Notes under the pieces: generated by a model | What the model was told of the DNA's origin: nothing | The model's database searches: none | Seen by the model: the letters and a program-made list of their open reading frames with translations, nothing else | In this document: piece by piece, positions 51,355-64,000 of the stretch | Layout of the letters: the number at the start of each line of letters is the position of its first letter | Numbering within the stretch: position 1 is the first letter of the stretch | Made by a program: the position numbers and the translations under genes | Assembly (NCBI GenBank): GCA_013433145.1 | Contig: CM024169.1 | Span: 6,455,001-6,519,000, forward strand | Origin: Ascaris suum | Taxonomy: Eukaryota; Nematoda; Chromadorea; Rhabditida; Ascarididae | Direction: 5' to 3' | DNA length: 64,000 nt

Positions 51355-51570
51355 TCATATTGATAGAGCTGCGAGCTCAGTTGTCAGAGAATTATTGAAC
51401 CGGGGAAGAGCCCGTTTAAATTCGTGAAAAAGGTTATTGGTGAAACCGCTCCGTAAAAAAATGAATCCCTCATAAGGCAATGCACCTTCGGCCAACTTCG
51501 CCGAATTTACTGCTTGTGCTAAATTTTTGAAGGCTTCTTTCAGAAGCAGTGCTCTCCTTCTTGAGGTCAT
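51355..51570 (-). CDS. Candidate small protein, 71 residues
   Basis: An ATG-to-stop frame with even, protein-like composition throughout: RRRALLLKEAFKNLAQAVNS, KLAEGALPYEGFIFLR, then NNLFHEFKRALPRF. It is mostly helical and basic with no signal peptide. It could be an intronless gene or a first exon splicing at GAAG-GTGCAT. No family recognised. It lies about 1.2 kb upstream of UVRAG on the same strand. Confidence 0.4.
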   Translation of the reverse strand: MTSRRRALLLKEAFKNLAQAVNSAKLAEGALPYEGFIFLRSGFTNNLFHEFKRALPRFNNSLTTELAALSI

Positions 51571-53327
51571 ATTTTGGGATTTCAGGCTCTCCCTCTTCGC
51601 TTCATCACTTTATGGCTACTCAAACCGTATGTGATTAGATAGTAAACCTTTACAACGGCAATAATACTGACTGCATTTAAATCGATCTCGCAAATGCATC
51701 TAATTCAGCACCAAGTACATTCCTCATTATGGATCCATGGGATTTGTAGAAAGCTACTGAAATGAGTCGAAGTTTTCCTATCAGGAAGGAAGTATAGAAT
51801 AGAAATTAGTTCCCCTGTACTGATGAATTCTGTATTTAGAGTATGTCCGAGAAGAAAACGCTCTCGAGACCTTTCGGATATATATCTACGATCCGCTAAT
51901 GTTTGCTATCTGATATTACGATCAACCCTCATGCAGAATGATAGAAATTATGATGTGTCACAAGTTAGAACGAAGCCAATCGATTGATAGGGTCAAATCT
52001 TCAAGTGTGCAGTGGCAGTATTTTTTCTTGGCCAAAGCAGTGATTTCAATTCCAAAATGATGTGTTGTCCACATCGATCATCTCCCTGCCACTCTTCTCG
52101 AGCGCAGAAGATTATGGCTGCGATGTCATTTGATGTTGGAGTGTTACGACTGAGCCGAACATGGGAACCTTCGATAGCTACTTAAAAACGCGTTTACAAA
52201 GACTCCTCGTTCCCGTCAAACCGGATTACTGCAATGTGAGCACTTTGTCAAGAAAAGGAATTGTCCGCGAAAGGTGAATATCACCAAGATGAGCTAACCA
52301 AAGCTTCTAGATGGTATATGATTTGAAACTCTCGACGTTCTCGGAATTATCCGGTCCTGTGAGATGTTTAAGATTCTCTTTGATAACAAGCAATTTGATG
52401 TCCCAAAGTGTTTCTTATTTTCATTCAACAGTCCTTCAAGCCCTATAAACGACCATTTGAGAGCATTTCACAGAATTCATTTATGAGCACACTCATCAAT
52501 CATTGCGATTCGTCACCTCAAGAAGTAGCACAAGCAGAGCATTGAAATTACCGCCTAGCTAGTCGCCTATGGCTGATCGCATTTCCGTTATGGATAGGCA
52601 TCAACGGCCGTTATATTCGAGCAACATGTAATATTTCAGTTCACGTTTCCACAAATGCTACTCAAAGTCTCCATTTAAATGATATTTATCCAATTAAAAA
52701 ATATCTTCAATTTTTAAAAAAATATTGCGTGGTTGTTCTATATGGCGCACTGTTGTATTGCTGCGTTGGTCTCTTTGTATTATTCCTGCGCGTGTTGATT
52801 CTTCATCGGAAACGTTCGCATATATTTATCTCTTTCCATCGGTGACCTCTTCGTCTCTCAATTAGAGCCGCAAAACGATCGCATCTAAGGGTCTGCATAA
52901 GCGATAAATTAAGGCGATCGATGCGCTATCGCTCAAGCTTCATTGCATCTGATAGCAGTATTTTGCTTAAATTAGCGAAGAGAAGAACAAATCTGCAAAT
53001 GCGATCTGCAGTTTACACTTCCATTTTTTTTTTTTTTTTTGCGCATATAAACATATACGGCGGAGGACCATTCATTCGTTGTCTTCAATAAGAGTGAAAC
53101 TTAGAAACCGCCTACAGAGTGAATTGACGTGCGATACTTCCAAATTCGCAATTCCCCGCGGTTCAAGGTCCCGAAGAGAGTAGAGACGCTCCGAATGGGG
53201 AAGTGAGATATCTTAATTAATCCAGATAGAAGGTCGACGGAGAGATCGAACGTGGGGTCGGGTTAGAGTTCCACTGACGCGATCCGATCGAAGGCAAACG
53301 ACCCGCCACGAACACGCAGATCACCAT
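51571..53327. other. No gene seen
   Basis: AT-rich with a T run at 53024-53040 followed by a TATA-like GCGCATATAAAC. This could be promoter-like for plus-strand transcription, but no downstream gene is firmly identified. Confidence 0.3.
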
Positions 53328-53543
53328 TTGAAGCGGTGCTTGTGGGATTTACAAGAACAGCGAGCTTTCTTTACTGATTGTGAGAGCAGATGTTGTTTAA
53401 ACGTAACGAGAGCAGACTTGTTTAGGTATACGTTGGAAACGCTGGAAAGATGCATCGCCCACTTTTGCAAAGACCGCTCAGAGAGCGCAATCCTTGCAGA
53501 CAGTGTGGGTGTTGTGAGGCCATATGGCGCCGTCAGTTCCTAA
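53328..53543 (+). CDS. Candidate ORF, 71 residues
   Basis: Plus-strand ATG-to-stop frame with a protein-like peptide (CLWDLQEQRAFFTDCESRCC, then DLFRYTLETLERCIAHFCKD). It lies about 290 bases after a TATA-like motif. No family, no splice evidence. Low certainty. Confidence 0.25.
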   Translation: MKRCLWDLQEQRAFFTDCESRCCLNVTRADLFRYTLETLERCIAHFCKDRSESAILADSVGVVRPYGAVSS

Positions 53544-54391
53544 CGCCCTTCCGCAAAGGAATGCACTCAACGTTTGACACATTCTAGACCTGACAGCGCA
53601 GTTGTCCAAAGGTTCCTTTTTCCGAGCAGCACCGCACATTTGAACAGTCAACTCCCCTTCGCCATCACTTGAAAATCATGTCGATAGGAGTCACTCTTGG
53701 GCACCTAGCTGCAGTGACAACAGTGTTGTCTATCCATCCTTGCCTTGTGCCGGCTCGTTATTGATGTAAACTTCCTACTGGAGTGAAGAATACCTGGTCC
53801 CGTCAAACAAGTTTTTTCGAATGCCAAGTCGGAAATAAATCACCTTCATGAGCGATGAACACATACAAACGTAATTATAATTTGTTCTTTGCTTGAACAG
53901 TAAAAATTTCAGCAACTGCGAAGTAGTTAAGATGGGGTAGGGGAAGTGGGGTGGTGGCTCGTGCGAGAGGAAGGGATGACGGAGAGTGGGGCGTACGGAG
54001 AGAGGGTGAGGAGAAGTACCTGCATAATGAATAGCAACAAGTTGTCAATCGCCCATGTAATAAAGCTCCAAAAAATTTATCCTATTCTTCTCAGACGGTA
54101 AAAAAATCCGACTGTGTCACTTCGCTGAAGATTTTCGGCTTCAACAGTTCTCAGTTGGCAGCTCATTCGAGGTTTTGCAAATCACTGACTTATTTAAACA
54201 TCGTGAGGGCACCCGAGCAGCGTGTGGCTTCTCGCGTGAGGAGCGGAACCACCGCACCCTACTTGCCTCTTCATTTAGTTAAGTGAAGTGCTTATCATTT
54301 CATGTAACTGTTTTGCATTCATCAGCGCACTAGCGCGTTCATATAATTGTATTTATCATTCTTATAATTGTGATTACCAGCATCCGTAGAA

Positions 54392-54417
54392 CCAGACATA
54401 CATACCAGACATACATA
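54392..54417 (+). repeat. Perfect 13-bp tandem duplication
   Basis: CCAGACATACATA twice in a row. Confidence 0.95.
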
Positions 54418-56041
54418 TAACATAGCTTACTGTGTGCAAATCATGCTACAAACTTTAAACATCAATCAGTGCACCTTACATCTAGCAGCACATAAATATT
54501 TGCATTTGAGCTGCAAGTTTTACGATACCTTTAAGTCTCCATCGTTTATATAAGTGGCGAAATTTGAGTCGGAGTTCGGCGAGACAGTCGGTTGATTAAG
54601 TGGGTGATAGTCATCCAAGTATATCGCAATAAAACTATTGAACTTAGTGAAGTGAAACCATAGGTGCTCTTAATCATGATGCCATCATATACGTCCCTTC
54701 TTGTTTGCACAGTGCGTATAATGGACTTCTGCAGATATGACTGTCTGGGCGCTGTCTGTCGCCAATACGGAAATTGTGTGAAATCGGGAGATTCCATGGC
54801 GCGGTTCTGCACTATGGAATCTGCCGATTTCAGATAATACCGTTCTGAGCAATGTGAAACCGTCTGATCGCACCGTCAAAGAAGCTGCCAGTGTCAGTTT
54901 CTAGCTATCGGATGTCAAAAAACGATTGAACATTAAAAGTTTTTGAACCGCAATCAGGAAATCTCAGTTCGCTTGATTGCTGTGTATGAAATACAGCCGC
55001 TGCGATGCATATCGATCAGTGATGCAAGTTATTTAGCGTGTAGCGCTTTTCAATCACCAAGCGCGATGGTCGTAATTAAGCGAATGACGTTGGTTTGGAC
55101 TGTTGAAATAGCATACTCACTAAAAGTCTGCAATGAGTTAACTGCGGAAGATGTAAACGATAGAGTTGAGAATATCGATGCTGTTATACCTATACCGCAC
55201 AATTAATAGTACTCTTATGTGATCATTTCTTATGTGAAAACAACAAGCCTTATGCCTGTTTAAAATTACAGGTTAGCACTTAGGACAGCAGTATTTGCTC
55301 GATAGGAATGAGTTTCCATAGAGGCAAAAATAAGAACAGAGTTAGAAAAATTGAAGTTACGGTGGATAATCATGCCAGAGGATGCTGTAATACTTTGGGC
55401 GTTTGCATATTCTCCGACAAACAAATAATAAAAGAAAGCATGCGGAACAATCCATTCAAGTTTCAATTAGCAGACCATTAACGGAGATAGCAAAAGATCG
55501 TAACACTTCGCACCGACTCACGGGTTTCCACCAAAATGCATAGACGCAAACGAAAAGACAGCGGTGAGGATTCGGTAGTAGCATGGAACTTGGTTCGAGT
55601 TTCTTTTTAAGAACAAAAAAAAACAGGGCACGGCCTGTTTAATATTGACAGGTGCAATGGTAATTTTTTAAAGCAGATATCCGCAGATCTGATCTCTTAA
55701 GACAACATGGTAGAAGTATCCACGATAGATATCCAGCAGACCTCGTTCAGCGCCGTCCTTGGGCACTATTGGCGCACGATTTGGTCAGTTCCTTGAAAAA
55801 CGCACAGACAGTGGTGGATGGTCCAGATGAATTTCTCCGCTCATGTAGCAGATTAGCTGTTCACCTGAAAGAACGATATATCACTCTCACTCAAACGAGA
55901 CAGGGAAAAAATTTTATTAGAGAAGACGGGCATCATTACGAGCTCTTTGTGAGACACAAATTGTTACCCGTTCCCATAAAACTCAGATATTTGCTAATTT
56001 CCGGCGGAAAAAATGCAGCACGTAACACTCAAAGTGCTGTG

Positions 56042-56093
56042 GCCAATGTTCTAGACAAAATTATAGTTGCCATGTTCTAGACAAAATTATAGC
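56042..56093 (+). repeat. ~26-bp tandem duplication, nearly perfect
   Basis: The unit containing ATGTTCTAGACAAAATTATA is repeated directly. The second copy shifts frame and ends the plus-strand ORF that starts at 55769. Confidence 0.9.
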
Positions 56094-59000
56094 TATATTA
56101 CATCTATCACCTAAGATCCGCAATCGATCTTATATTTCGGTCAGCTTCACGCTGCTAAGAACGATGATTATGTCGACTTGAAAGCTGTTTGAGAGAAAAT
56201 TCGACGATATACGATCGTCGATTTTCGAATGAAAAGGATTTATTCACTTGGTGCGAAAATTTCATCCAGAGACGGTTGGAATATAGCAAAATGTTTGCAT
56301 CTAGCGAGGGATCCATCAGTTCACTTTGGTACCAAATAAACTCACTGTTCAGCGAGCGCTCTTAGGATGCGATTGGCACTGTACTTTAGATTCCTGTTTG
56401 CTGAGAGTCACTGAATCGTTGCAATTAAAAGCAGCTTGAAAAGATTATCGAATGCGACCAATTGCGCATGAGGAAACCCTTCGAGCCTCTGATCAAACAG
56501 CGGAACAACACTCAGTGCGAACTTAGTTTCATCGCTTGGCTTCTCGCAGCGCATTAATTTCGACGCTTCGACATGCTTCACTAGAGCACTGACGACGTCG
56601 AATGAAGTAGCACCACATGAAATAAAATAGACGCAGTTACTTCTAAAAGCTCTGCAAAACTGTTTGAGTGCATGATTGTGGAAGCTAATCTGGGCTTGTT
56701 TTATCTGCGACTGCGTGATGAATCTAGAGGCTGAAATCAATGATTACCTCTTAATGAACTAATATCTTCCGCTTATTAGCATATATCTGCACCCCTCCCC
56801 CTCCCCTCCAACCCCCCACCTTCTTGAGACTTGTTCGCGACGGCTCGATAAACCACGATCTTAAACAAATAAAACAACGTTCGGTGTTGTTCTTTCTCAT
56901 CATAAACATAGAAATGCATATAAATGACACACACGACATGCAGGCCTGCGCATACTCATATATAGATTAGAGTTCAACAAGCAGAAACCTTTCTTATGTG
57001 TCTTCCGAATTCTGCAGTCTTGAAACGTGTCGATTTTGAAAGCACATTGTGAGGATTTTGAAGGCAGTGCCCTTAATAACGTTCAACGAAGAAAACAGTT
57101 GATGTTCAGCGATCGTGATGGTGAACTTAGGAATCAACGAGGTTCTTGTATAGAAGGATGATGTCGACCTCTTGACTTGGCTTCGACGGCAAGCACACAT
57201 TAAGCTCGTTTTAGACGGGAGCTTTTGAACAGTAAAACGCTGCACTTTATTAAAGTAATGAAAACGATTGTGATCTGCATTTCTCACTGCTCGAATGAAC
57301 AAGGCGTGCAACAAGCAACGCCTCACAAATGAAACAGCCAGAGTTGCACTTCTCCAGAGAGAGCACAGCAATTCTTTGTATTCTGATTTCATGGCAATAT
57401 TTATATGTCGAAACGCCTCAGAATGATTGAAACAAATCGAAAATGTTCGCCGCAAATTTTAAGCGATCAAAATCGTTCAGATTAATGCACTGCTTATAAT
57501 AATCGATAACAGCTGTCAGAGAAAGTGCCTGCTTAGTTCATATAAACTCAGTTCATTGCTATTTTAGATGAGGCAATGCAATCAAGTAGATCAACTTCAC
57601 TCATAGTGATAGACTCCGGGTGTTACTGGAGCAGACAGTGGCTGAAGATGAGGACGAAGAAAAACGAAGGCAAGTGATGACGCAGACGTTGTAATCTGCG
57701 ATGATGGAGCGACGAGCTCGAAGGAGCAAAGAGCACCACCATCAGGCAGACAACAATCAATCGACAAAAAGGTGCTGTCTGCTGCGGCGCACAAAGTGGA
57801 TCGACTCGATCGTGTGCCAGTCACGCTAGCGTTGCACGTTGCCAAAGTGCACGTGTCCTAGTAGGCTATTTCCAATAGGCGACCGAGCGGCTGTCTTACC
57901 ACATCACTCACTTTTTTCTCTGTCATTTGATGCTGTGTGATGCATTTCCACCCTATTCAAGCATTTGCTCTAATGTTGAGACTGCAATTTGCTGCTGACA
58001 CTAGTTGTTTTATTGCAGTTACTACCTCAGCGTTCACTTCTATCGAGATTATGTCGAACAGATGACGAAAGCTCTAACATGTAATGCCTCCACCGTCTTC
58101 CCGCCATCCCCCCTCCTCCCCTGAAGACGGTCTCAGTAAAAGAAACTCGTCGTAGATGACCTAGGAAATAACCTTGATAGATGCTGATCCTCGGAGGAAG
58201 ATGGATTCAATGGATAATGTGGTGCACGTACACACACATTAGAACTCGTATATAAAACGTTTTGTGTTGTGTGCGTCGTTCAAAGACTAGTCGCATTTCT
58301 ATCATAGCTATCATTGCGTGCCTTGCTTTGTTTTGTGTATAGCATCGCAAGCCTCGCAAGAAATTTCCTTTGTGCCAAGTCCTTGAGCTTTCCCCAAAGT
58401 CCTCGTCTATTCTGCCCGACGCTGCATGCTTACAGCATCGCACAAGATGTCGTTTAATCCCACCATCACTAAATTCCTCTTCCGTTTTTGTCTTTCGAGC
58501 AATCATAACTCTAAGAATTTTGCGTTCTGTGAGGAGATTCCCATCTGCGTCCTTCTTCGTGTACGGAAGTCGGCGTCACTGTCATAGCGCTCATTTGGAT
58601 TGTCTGCTACGCTCGTATCACTTTTTCTTCCCATCTGGAAGAAAATTTCGCAAGTGTTAGAACCGTTGACGTTCCCTTTCTGCCTTTTTTGATTCCGGAT
58701 CGCTCTTATATTGGTCGTCGATAGAAGTTTGAGACCTGCCTCTCAGACCGCGTCGAACGACGAAAATTTTTTCTCCATTAGATTCATTAATTGACTGGAG
58801 GTCAGTAGGAAAGAGCCCGAATTCCACTCTGATATTGTGCAGTCGAACCATCTATTAGAGAATACTTCTGCTTAATGCTTCACCATACTTCTTCTATATT
58901 AGATCCGTCTATGTTTGTTTATTTTTCACTCACCTTTCCAAAGATTTTTGAAGCAAATTGCTTCGTTCTTTTCAATCCAGAAAAGAACAGAAAAAATTAT

Positions 59001-61173
59001 AGCTGTTGTATTGTTGAATATTTTTGTTCACTGAAGTGTTTATTCGCTTTCGAGGTAAAAAGCATTTTAATCATCCAGCACTCTTCTCCTGATTCCACTA
59101 CTTCCTTGAGAGGATATTATGGAGATTCATTTCAAAAGTGGACTTCAGCCGAGGCTGAAAGCGTATTAGGGATATCCAATCATACAGTATGCGGTCTAAA
59201 ATTCTCGTTCTTCAGAGAAATGCTTGTATAATTCGCAACAAGAATCCTTTGAGGCGAAATCTTCTTCTAACGGCTGATTAACGAATTCAAACAGAGAAAT
59301 TGCGTTTTGGCGATATTCCTTCTGCAAAGAACAATATTGATGTTCGATAGAAGTGCATCGTCAAAACACATTTACGAACTACTAGATCAAAAATATGTAG
59401 AACGTATAGTATGTCGACATGTTGTTCATGAGGCAGTCATAGTGCATTCCGTTTACAAGTCATCAAAATCAAAAAACTATGTTGTTTTAAATTATTGCAC
59501 AGTTGTGATGTCGATGTGATATTTCATAGAACATAGTATTGCCATGATTTAATTTAGAATTCGATGCGATCCACCAAACAGAAAAAAGTTTATCGCAACT
59601 TTTCGAGGTGCTCAGCTGAAAACACTTGGCACCATTTATGTTTACTCGAGCAACCACCCTAACTTGTGGCAGCCAACATGAACCGCATGTGGAAAGCCAC
59701 TATAATAAACGGTCGAGCCTAAGAGAGAGTGTCTCGTTTATAAGAAGCGATAAATCATTACCGCTGTCTTTTGCGTGAGCATTTGTTATATTCGTAGTTC
59801 AGATTTTCGTCGCTTCGAACACTAATAGTCAACGGGTTGCTTACCTAAATGGAACCAGCTCTGTCATCATTACTGAGCATAGCCAACTTTGGCCGTCATA
59901 TTGGACCTCTTAAATTGGCATGAATCATTCAAAAAAAAATGCAGCTGGAATATATGCAAAATTATAAAATAGTATTCATTCTGCAGTAGTGAAGCTACCA
60001 TTTACAGCGGAAGCAATTTGCCACATTTGAGCATCTGGGAGTTCCGAGTAGTGATGGGTGAATTGTTTCCACTGATGTCGAAAGTACTCAATTATTGAAG
60101 AAATGGAAGATAATTTTTCCAGTAAAAGAAAAAATTTTTACAGTTATGTAATTTCCTGTCTAATCGTGTGCCAATATACTAATAAGTTTGACATCACACT
60201 AGGGCTGAAATCTTAGGAGGTTGTTTCCAATATCTTCCTGTGGATCCACCGTTTCCGGAGAGGAACGTTTCAGTCCATGCCTGGACGCACTCTCCTTCAA
60301 GATCAACTGTCCTCTAAAAGTGCTCGAAAATGAACTCCTCGCTATTATAGTTTTCCGATGCATGTAATTTCTGTCCAACTCGGCATGCATGACCTTCATG
60401 TTCCCCACGTTGACATTTCGAAGAAAACGGATTATTTAAAACAGACTTTTTGGCATCCTGCCAACTTGCATCTCACCGAATTGCAATATTCAGTGCTTTT
60501 TGAGAGTTCTCGAAAATGCATCTGAAATAATGGAATTTTAATCCCCCTGTATTCTCAACAACAAACTTTTCGGCTCGCATCCTTTTACCGGATTCTTAAG
60601 AAATAAGCTTTATGCGAATTTGACCGTAGAAGGAAAATTGCGATTCTTCGTCATCTGCAACTCCCAGCTGAGGTAATTGTGATGTAGCCTATGCAGTTCG
60701 TCGTGAAAGTGAACCAACTTTCTCATAAAAGTTCACATCCGAGGGATGGTGACAACACAAAATCAGTCACTCCCACCTTCGTCTGTCATTATTGGTAACA
60801 TCGCTTAAGTCGGATGAATCCTTCAAATTCCATCGGACTGCCGATACCTATTTTATTATTTCTATCACCTGTGACGGGGCTTGGCCGATAATCCAGATAT
60901 CCAAAGAAGATAAAAAACAGCTGAAAATGTACCCTTCAACAAAACAGATGACGGCTCATATAAAATCAACGAAAGTGTCGTATTTGGCCAAATCCTATCG
61001 CATATAGAATAAACTTGACTTTGAGTATTGTCGGCTTATGTCGCAGATTGTAACTTGTAACGAGATTCGAATTGGTGGCCATTTGTTGCTCATATCGAAC
61101 TGCTGCATGCGTATGCGTATAAGCACCTGACTTTATCGGTATGTGCATCTGCAAAATATTGCAAATCTCGCAG

Positions 61174-61258
61174 AAATATGGGAAAATGCGCCAAAGGAGG
61201 TGGACACATTTGCGTTTTTTAGAAAATGGTTTGATGCTTATAAAGTGTCGCACCTTGC
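61174..61258 (+). CDS. Candidate plus-strand exon
   Basis: CTCGCAG acceptor, two bases plus 27 codons reading IWENAPKEVDTFAFFRKWFD then AYKVSHL, and a GTGAGA donor at 61259 in phase 2. Family unknown; a second protein-like frame (FEAAECLRPKRISDVEWRMS) follows at about 61636-61772 and could be a later exon. Confidence 0.35.
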
Positions 61259-61489
61259 GTGAGATAGAATCAGTGACAGCTCAACACTGGTTCGTGTCGT
61301 TACAATTTGACCACCTTCTATCTCAGTATTATACACTCAGATAACTGTGCTAGCAGAATTGCAGTGCTTTGAAAATTGGCAACCGGTAAACGTGCTCTTG
61401 CACCCCGTGATGCGGGAATCATTTGCTATTCAAAAACCCTTCTGATGACATCTGCTGCTGCTATTGCTGTTTTAGTACTCATTATTGCA

Positions 61490-61606
<117 letters not shown>

Positions 61607-61772
61607 ATGTTATGCCTCATCTCCTTCTAAGTGGATGACGTGCTTCGAAGCAGCTGAATGCCTGCGACCAAAAAGAATATCTGACGTTGAGTGGAGAATG
61701 TCGAAAACGGTGCGCTCACATAGCAAGCTGTATGTGCACGGTCTCGGCTTAGTCAAGCATGAGAAAACGTGA

Positions 61773-64000
61773 TCAGGCATGTCCGAAGGAAAAGCGAAGT
61801 CCATGCTGTTGTGTTTGAATGAAAAGCATCACATCGGTGGGCAGGGCCACATGCATGTGTGTCATTCCGACCTGTCCAATTACTTCACTACCTCTTTCCG
61901 GCTGGTCTAGTCAGCATTCTCCAAACACAGAAAAATCGGAACTAGATCATTCGTACGGCCTCTATCACTTCCGCTTCTCCTTCTTCCTGCATTTAAAGGT
62001 GAGATATTTTTTCCCAACCATATCCAAGAAATTGGGAACAAGATTGCATGCAGGTTATCCAGCATTAGTATTGCATATGCTTTGAAAGCTGCCTTGTGCA
62101 GGAGGTTAAGCCATCTATATCATAAAGTGGGCTTTGCAAGACTTCTGCAGAGGCGCACGCATGTGCGGTTTTTTACATCATGTTATGTGTGCTTCATTGC
62201 CATGAATGCAATAGACTGAAAGAAGGCGCCTACTATATTAATCAAAATGGCAGTAAGTTTTTAATGATTGTCACATTCTCGCACATTATCCCACTCCACA
62301 TCATATCGTCCATTGTCCCATTATGACATTATAAACGTAATACTTGCAAGGGGTTCGAGGCTTCAGCTGTTTAGAACGAAAACGGTGATTTTGGGTACAG
62401 AAAAGGCTGTGCTTATAGTCTTGCGCCATTGATTGAAATTGCAGCTGCCAAACGCACATCTCATGCTTTGTTAAGGGGGAATCTGGAAACAACGTCGGCT
62501 GGTGGACGTTCTTACACACAGGTCGCCACCGTGATCAATTTTGCTCTGAACACATAGCAGCATTTCATGAGATTTGTTGAGCCGACGTCATTCACAATAT
62601 TTATGATGTATTCAGTTGGCTGTATCCGCTTGATCGTTTCAGAAGAACTGTGATTCATTCGCATTTCCGTCTGTGTGTAAAGGTCAGAGGGTCAGCTCCC
62701 CTTGCCTCGTCTAGTCATCCAGGTCTCCTTGAGGATCTGCATCCTCTATCGAGCTAGGGTCAAGTAATTTGCGAGACAACACAGGTAGTTTGTCCCACTC
62801 ATACAACAGGAGACCAAGAGACCAACAGAAGGGAATATGAACACAGCTCGAATCGCGGGGACGAACCCGCAGTCGAACTCCACGCGGCCGTCGATCACCT
62901 CGCGCACGACAACACCCGCCTATAGTCCCACTTCGCCTTAAGACCAGGCTGGAAGTTGAAGTGAATACTTGCGCACATCAGCGCTTTTATACCCTCTCGA
63001 TTCTGCCTCAGGCTAGCCTCACGACACATGCTGGCTAGTCGTTTAGTCTGCCTGTATGCTCTTGACCTTCTGTGACTTACCTTGTACTGCGTACCATTCC
63101 CGCCTGATGTATAACCTACTGGTTTATTTTACATATGTGACATTTGACATGTTCTTGGTAGCACTCTGAGTCAACGCAATTTTAGTGCATGACTTTGTCG
63201 TTTTTCTATTTCATACAATTGTTTATGGGCGCACTGAGTAAAAGAATTTCAGAGGTCACCTAAATTTAGGGTATTGTCGATGAAATTTCTCAAATAGCCA
63301 AATTCTCGTATATGCGTTGAATGGCTGGTCTCACCAAGAACCGTTATTGCACTATTCTTCCATTCTGTTTTAATGTAATTCCTCGCTTATGAGATGAGTG
63401 GAAAGTGCTGAAGAGTTTCGAAGGAAAAATATTGATGTGTCTGCTAGAAGAGTGAGCAAACATCACCTTTGTCGTTGTCGTTGTTCTTCCATTCCAAAAG
63501 TTGAGTTTTACGGTCTACACATGAATAAATAAATAAAATATATTTGTATATAATGTGTACATATGCACATAAAAATGTATAAACGATGTTCACTGAGCTG
63601 TTTAAGTGGTTGCTGTTCAGTCTGGACTACTCGTATTGACCTAGAACTATACATTTGTGAAGACTCATTCATGTTCACGTATCTCGCTCAAAAGCGCTTT
63701 CTGTCGTTTTTCTGGTCAGCCGTTGCAGCTTCTCACCGCGAATCGCACAACAAGTCAGTCTGTTAAATCATCTCATTCAACAAGGCGTTCATTTAACTGA
63801 GTTCTTGTGAATTGCAACATTGATTTTGCATTCCACTGAAGGTGCACACTGAATGCATTCTATGTCCTTTCTTCGCATGTCAGAAACGAGTCGTAGTTGA
63901 TGAGATGTTCACAAACGCAGCAAGCTTACATCAACTCAGCATTCTCGAACATATGTAGAAACCAGAAATAACATAGCCGCGTAAACATCACTCTAATCAA
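61773..64000. other. No firm gene; GC-rich island
   Basis: Positions about 62850-62945 are distinctly GC-rich (CGCGGGGACGAACCCGCAG, CACGCGGCCGTCGATCACC) inside AT-rich DNA, with a short GGTTCG-type element on the minus strand. This may be the end of a mobile element. No coding region is supported; ORFs at 61819-62085 and 63563-63766 look like chance. Confidence 0.3.

Larger units (their letters stand above)
53544..61173. other. Unresolved stretch with scattered ORFs
   Basis: Open frames seen: plus strand 54943-55206, 55769-56080, 58875-59231 and 59307-59519; minus strand 56408-56740, 56994-57455 (153 residues), 57597-57845, 58207-58660 and 60199-60408. In 58657-58207 (minus) two frames both read as protein, one opening MGRKSDTSVADNPNERYDSD after a TTTTCTTCCAG acceptor. 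None could be joined into a gene. C-rich tracts occur at 56791-56820 and 58103-58123. Confidence 0.25.

Noticed and set aside
55769..56080. Plus-strand 103-residue ORF as a retroelement gag
   Set aside because: No zinc knuckle, protease or integrase motif was seen nearby, and a tandem duplication ends the frame.

Overview
This window looks like AT-rich metazoan genomic DNA, most likely from a nematode with large introns. That is an inference from four things: protein-coding information in short exons split by introns of about 55 bp to 2.2 kb, a probable spliced-leader acceptor just ahead of one start codon, decayed non-LTR retrotransposon sequence, and many simple repeats. There are no bacterial operons and no long ORFs. 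Exons were built by hand from protein-like reading frames, GT/AG signals and matching intron phases, so every gene model is a reconstruction.

Layout, with all confident genes on the minus strand. 1-7.3 kb: two isolated coding-looking exons of unrecognised genes. 7.3-13.4 kb: an apparently complete TMEM199/Vma12-like V-ATPase assembly factor in six exons. 14.9-16.7 kb: a dead non-LTR retrotransposon with reverse transcriptase and gag-like zinc-knuckle remnants. 17-20 kb: isolated exons and a plus-strand ORF. 22.1-28.0 kb: a ubiquitin-specific protease of the USP36/USP42-like type, with catalytic Cys, QEDAHE, zinc-finger and His/Asp boxes in separate exons. 29.5-33.7 kb: an unrecognised 513-residue protein whose eight exons agree in phase throughout. 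34.3-34.6 kb: an exon weakly resembling the end of histidine acid phosphatases. 35-42.5 kb: mostly unresolved. 42.6-50.1 kb: a UVRAG homologue (PI3-kinase complex II, autophagy and endosome maturation), twelve exons from the C2 domain through the BARA-type domain to a novel C-terminal part. 50.2-64 kb: scattered candidate ORFs and exons, some on the plus strand, G/C-rich tracts, a 113-bp AT microsatellite and a GC-rich island.

The named genes serve membrane trafficking and protein turnover (V-ATPase assembly, endosomal PI3P production, deubiquitination), but nothing suggests co-transcription. The most unusual feature is splicing. In the four reconstructed genes 13 of 29 intron 3' ends read AAG, often TTTAAG, instead of CAG or TAG. 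A second feature is a dispersed repeat of about 60 bp present once in an intron of each of three different genes.
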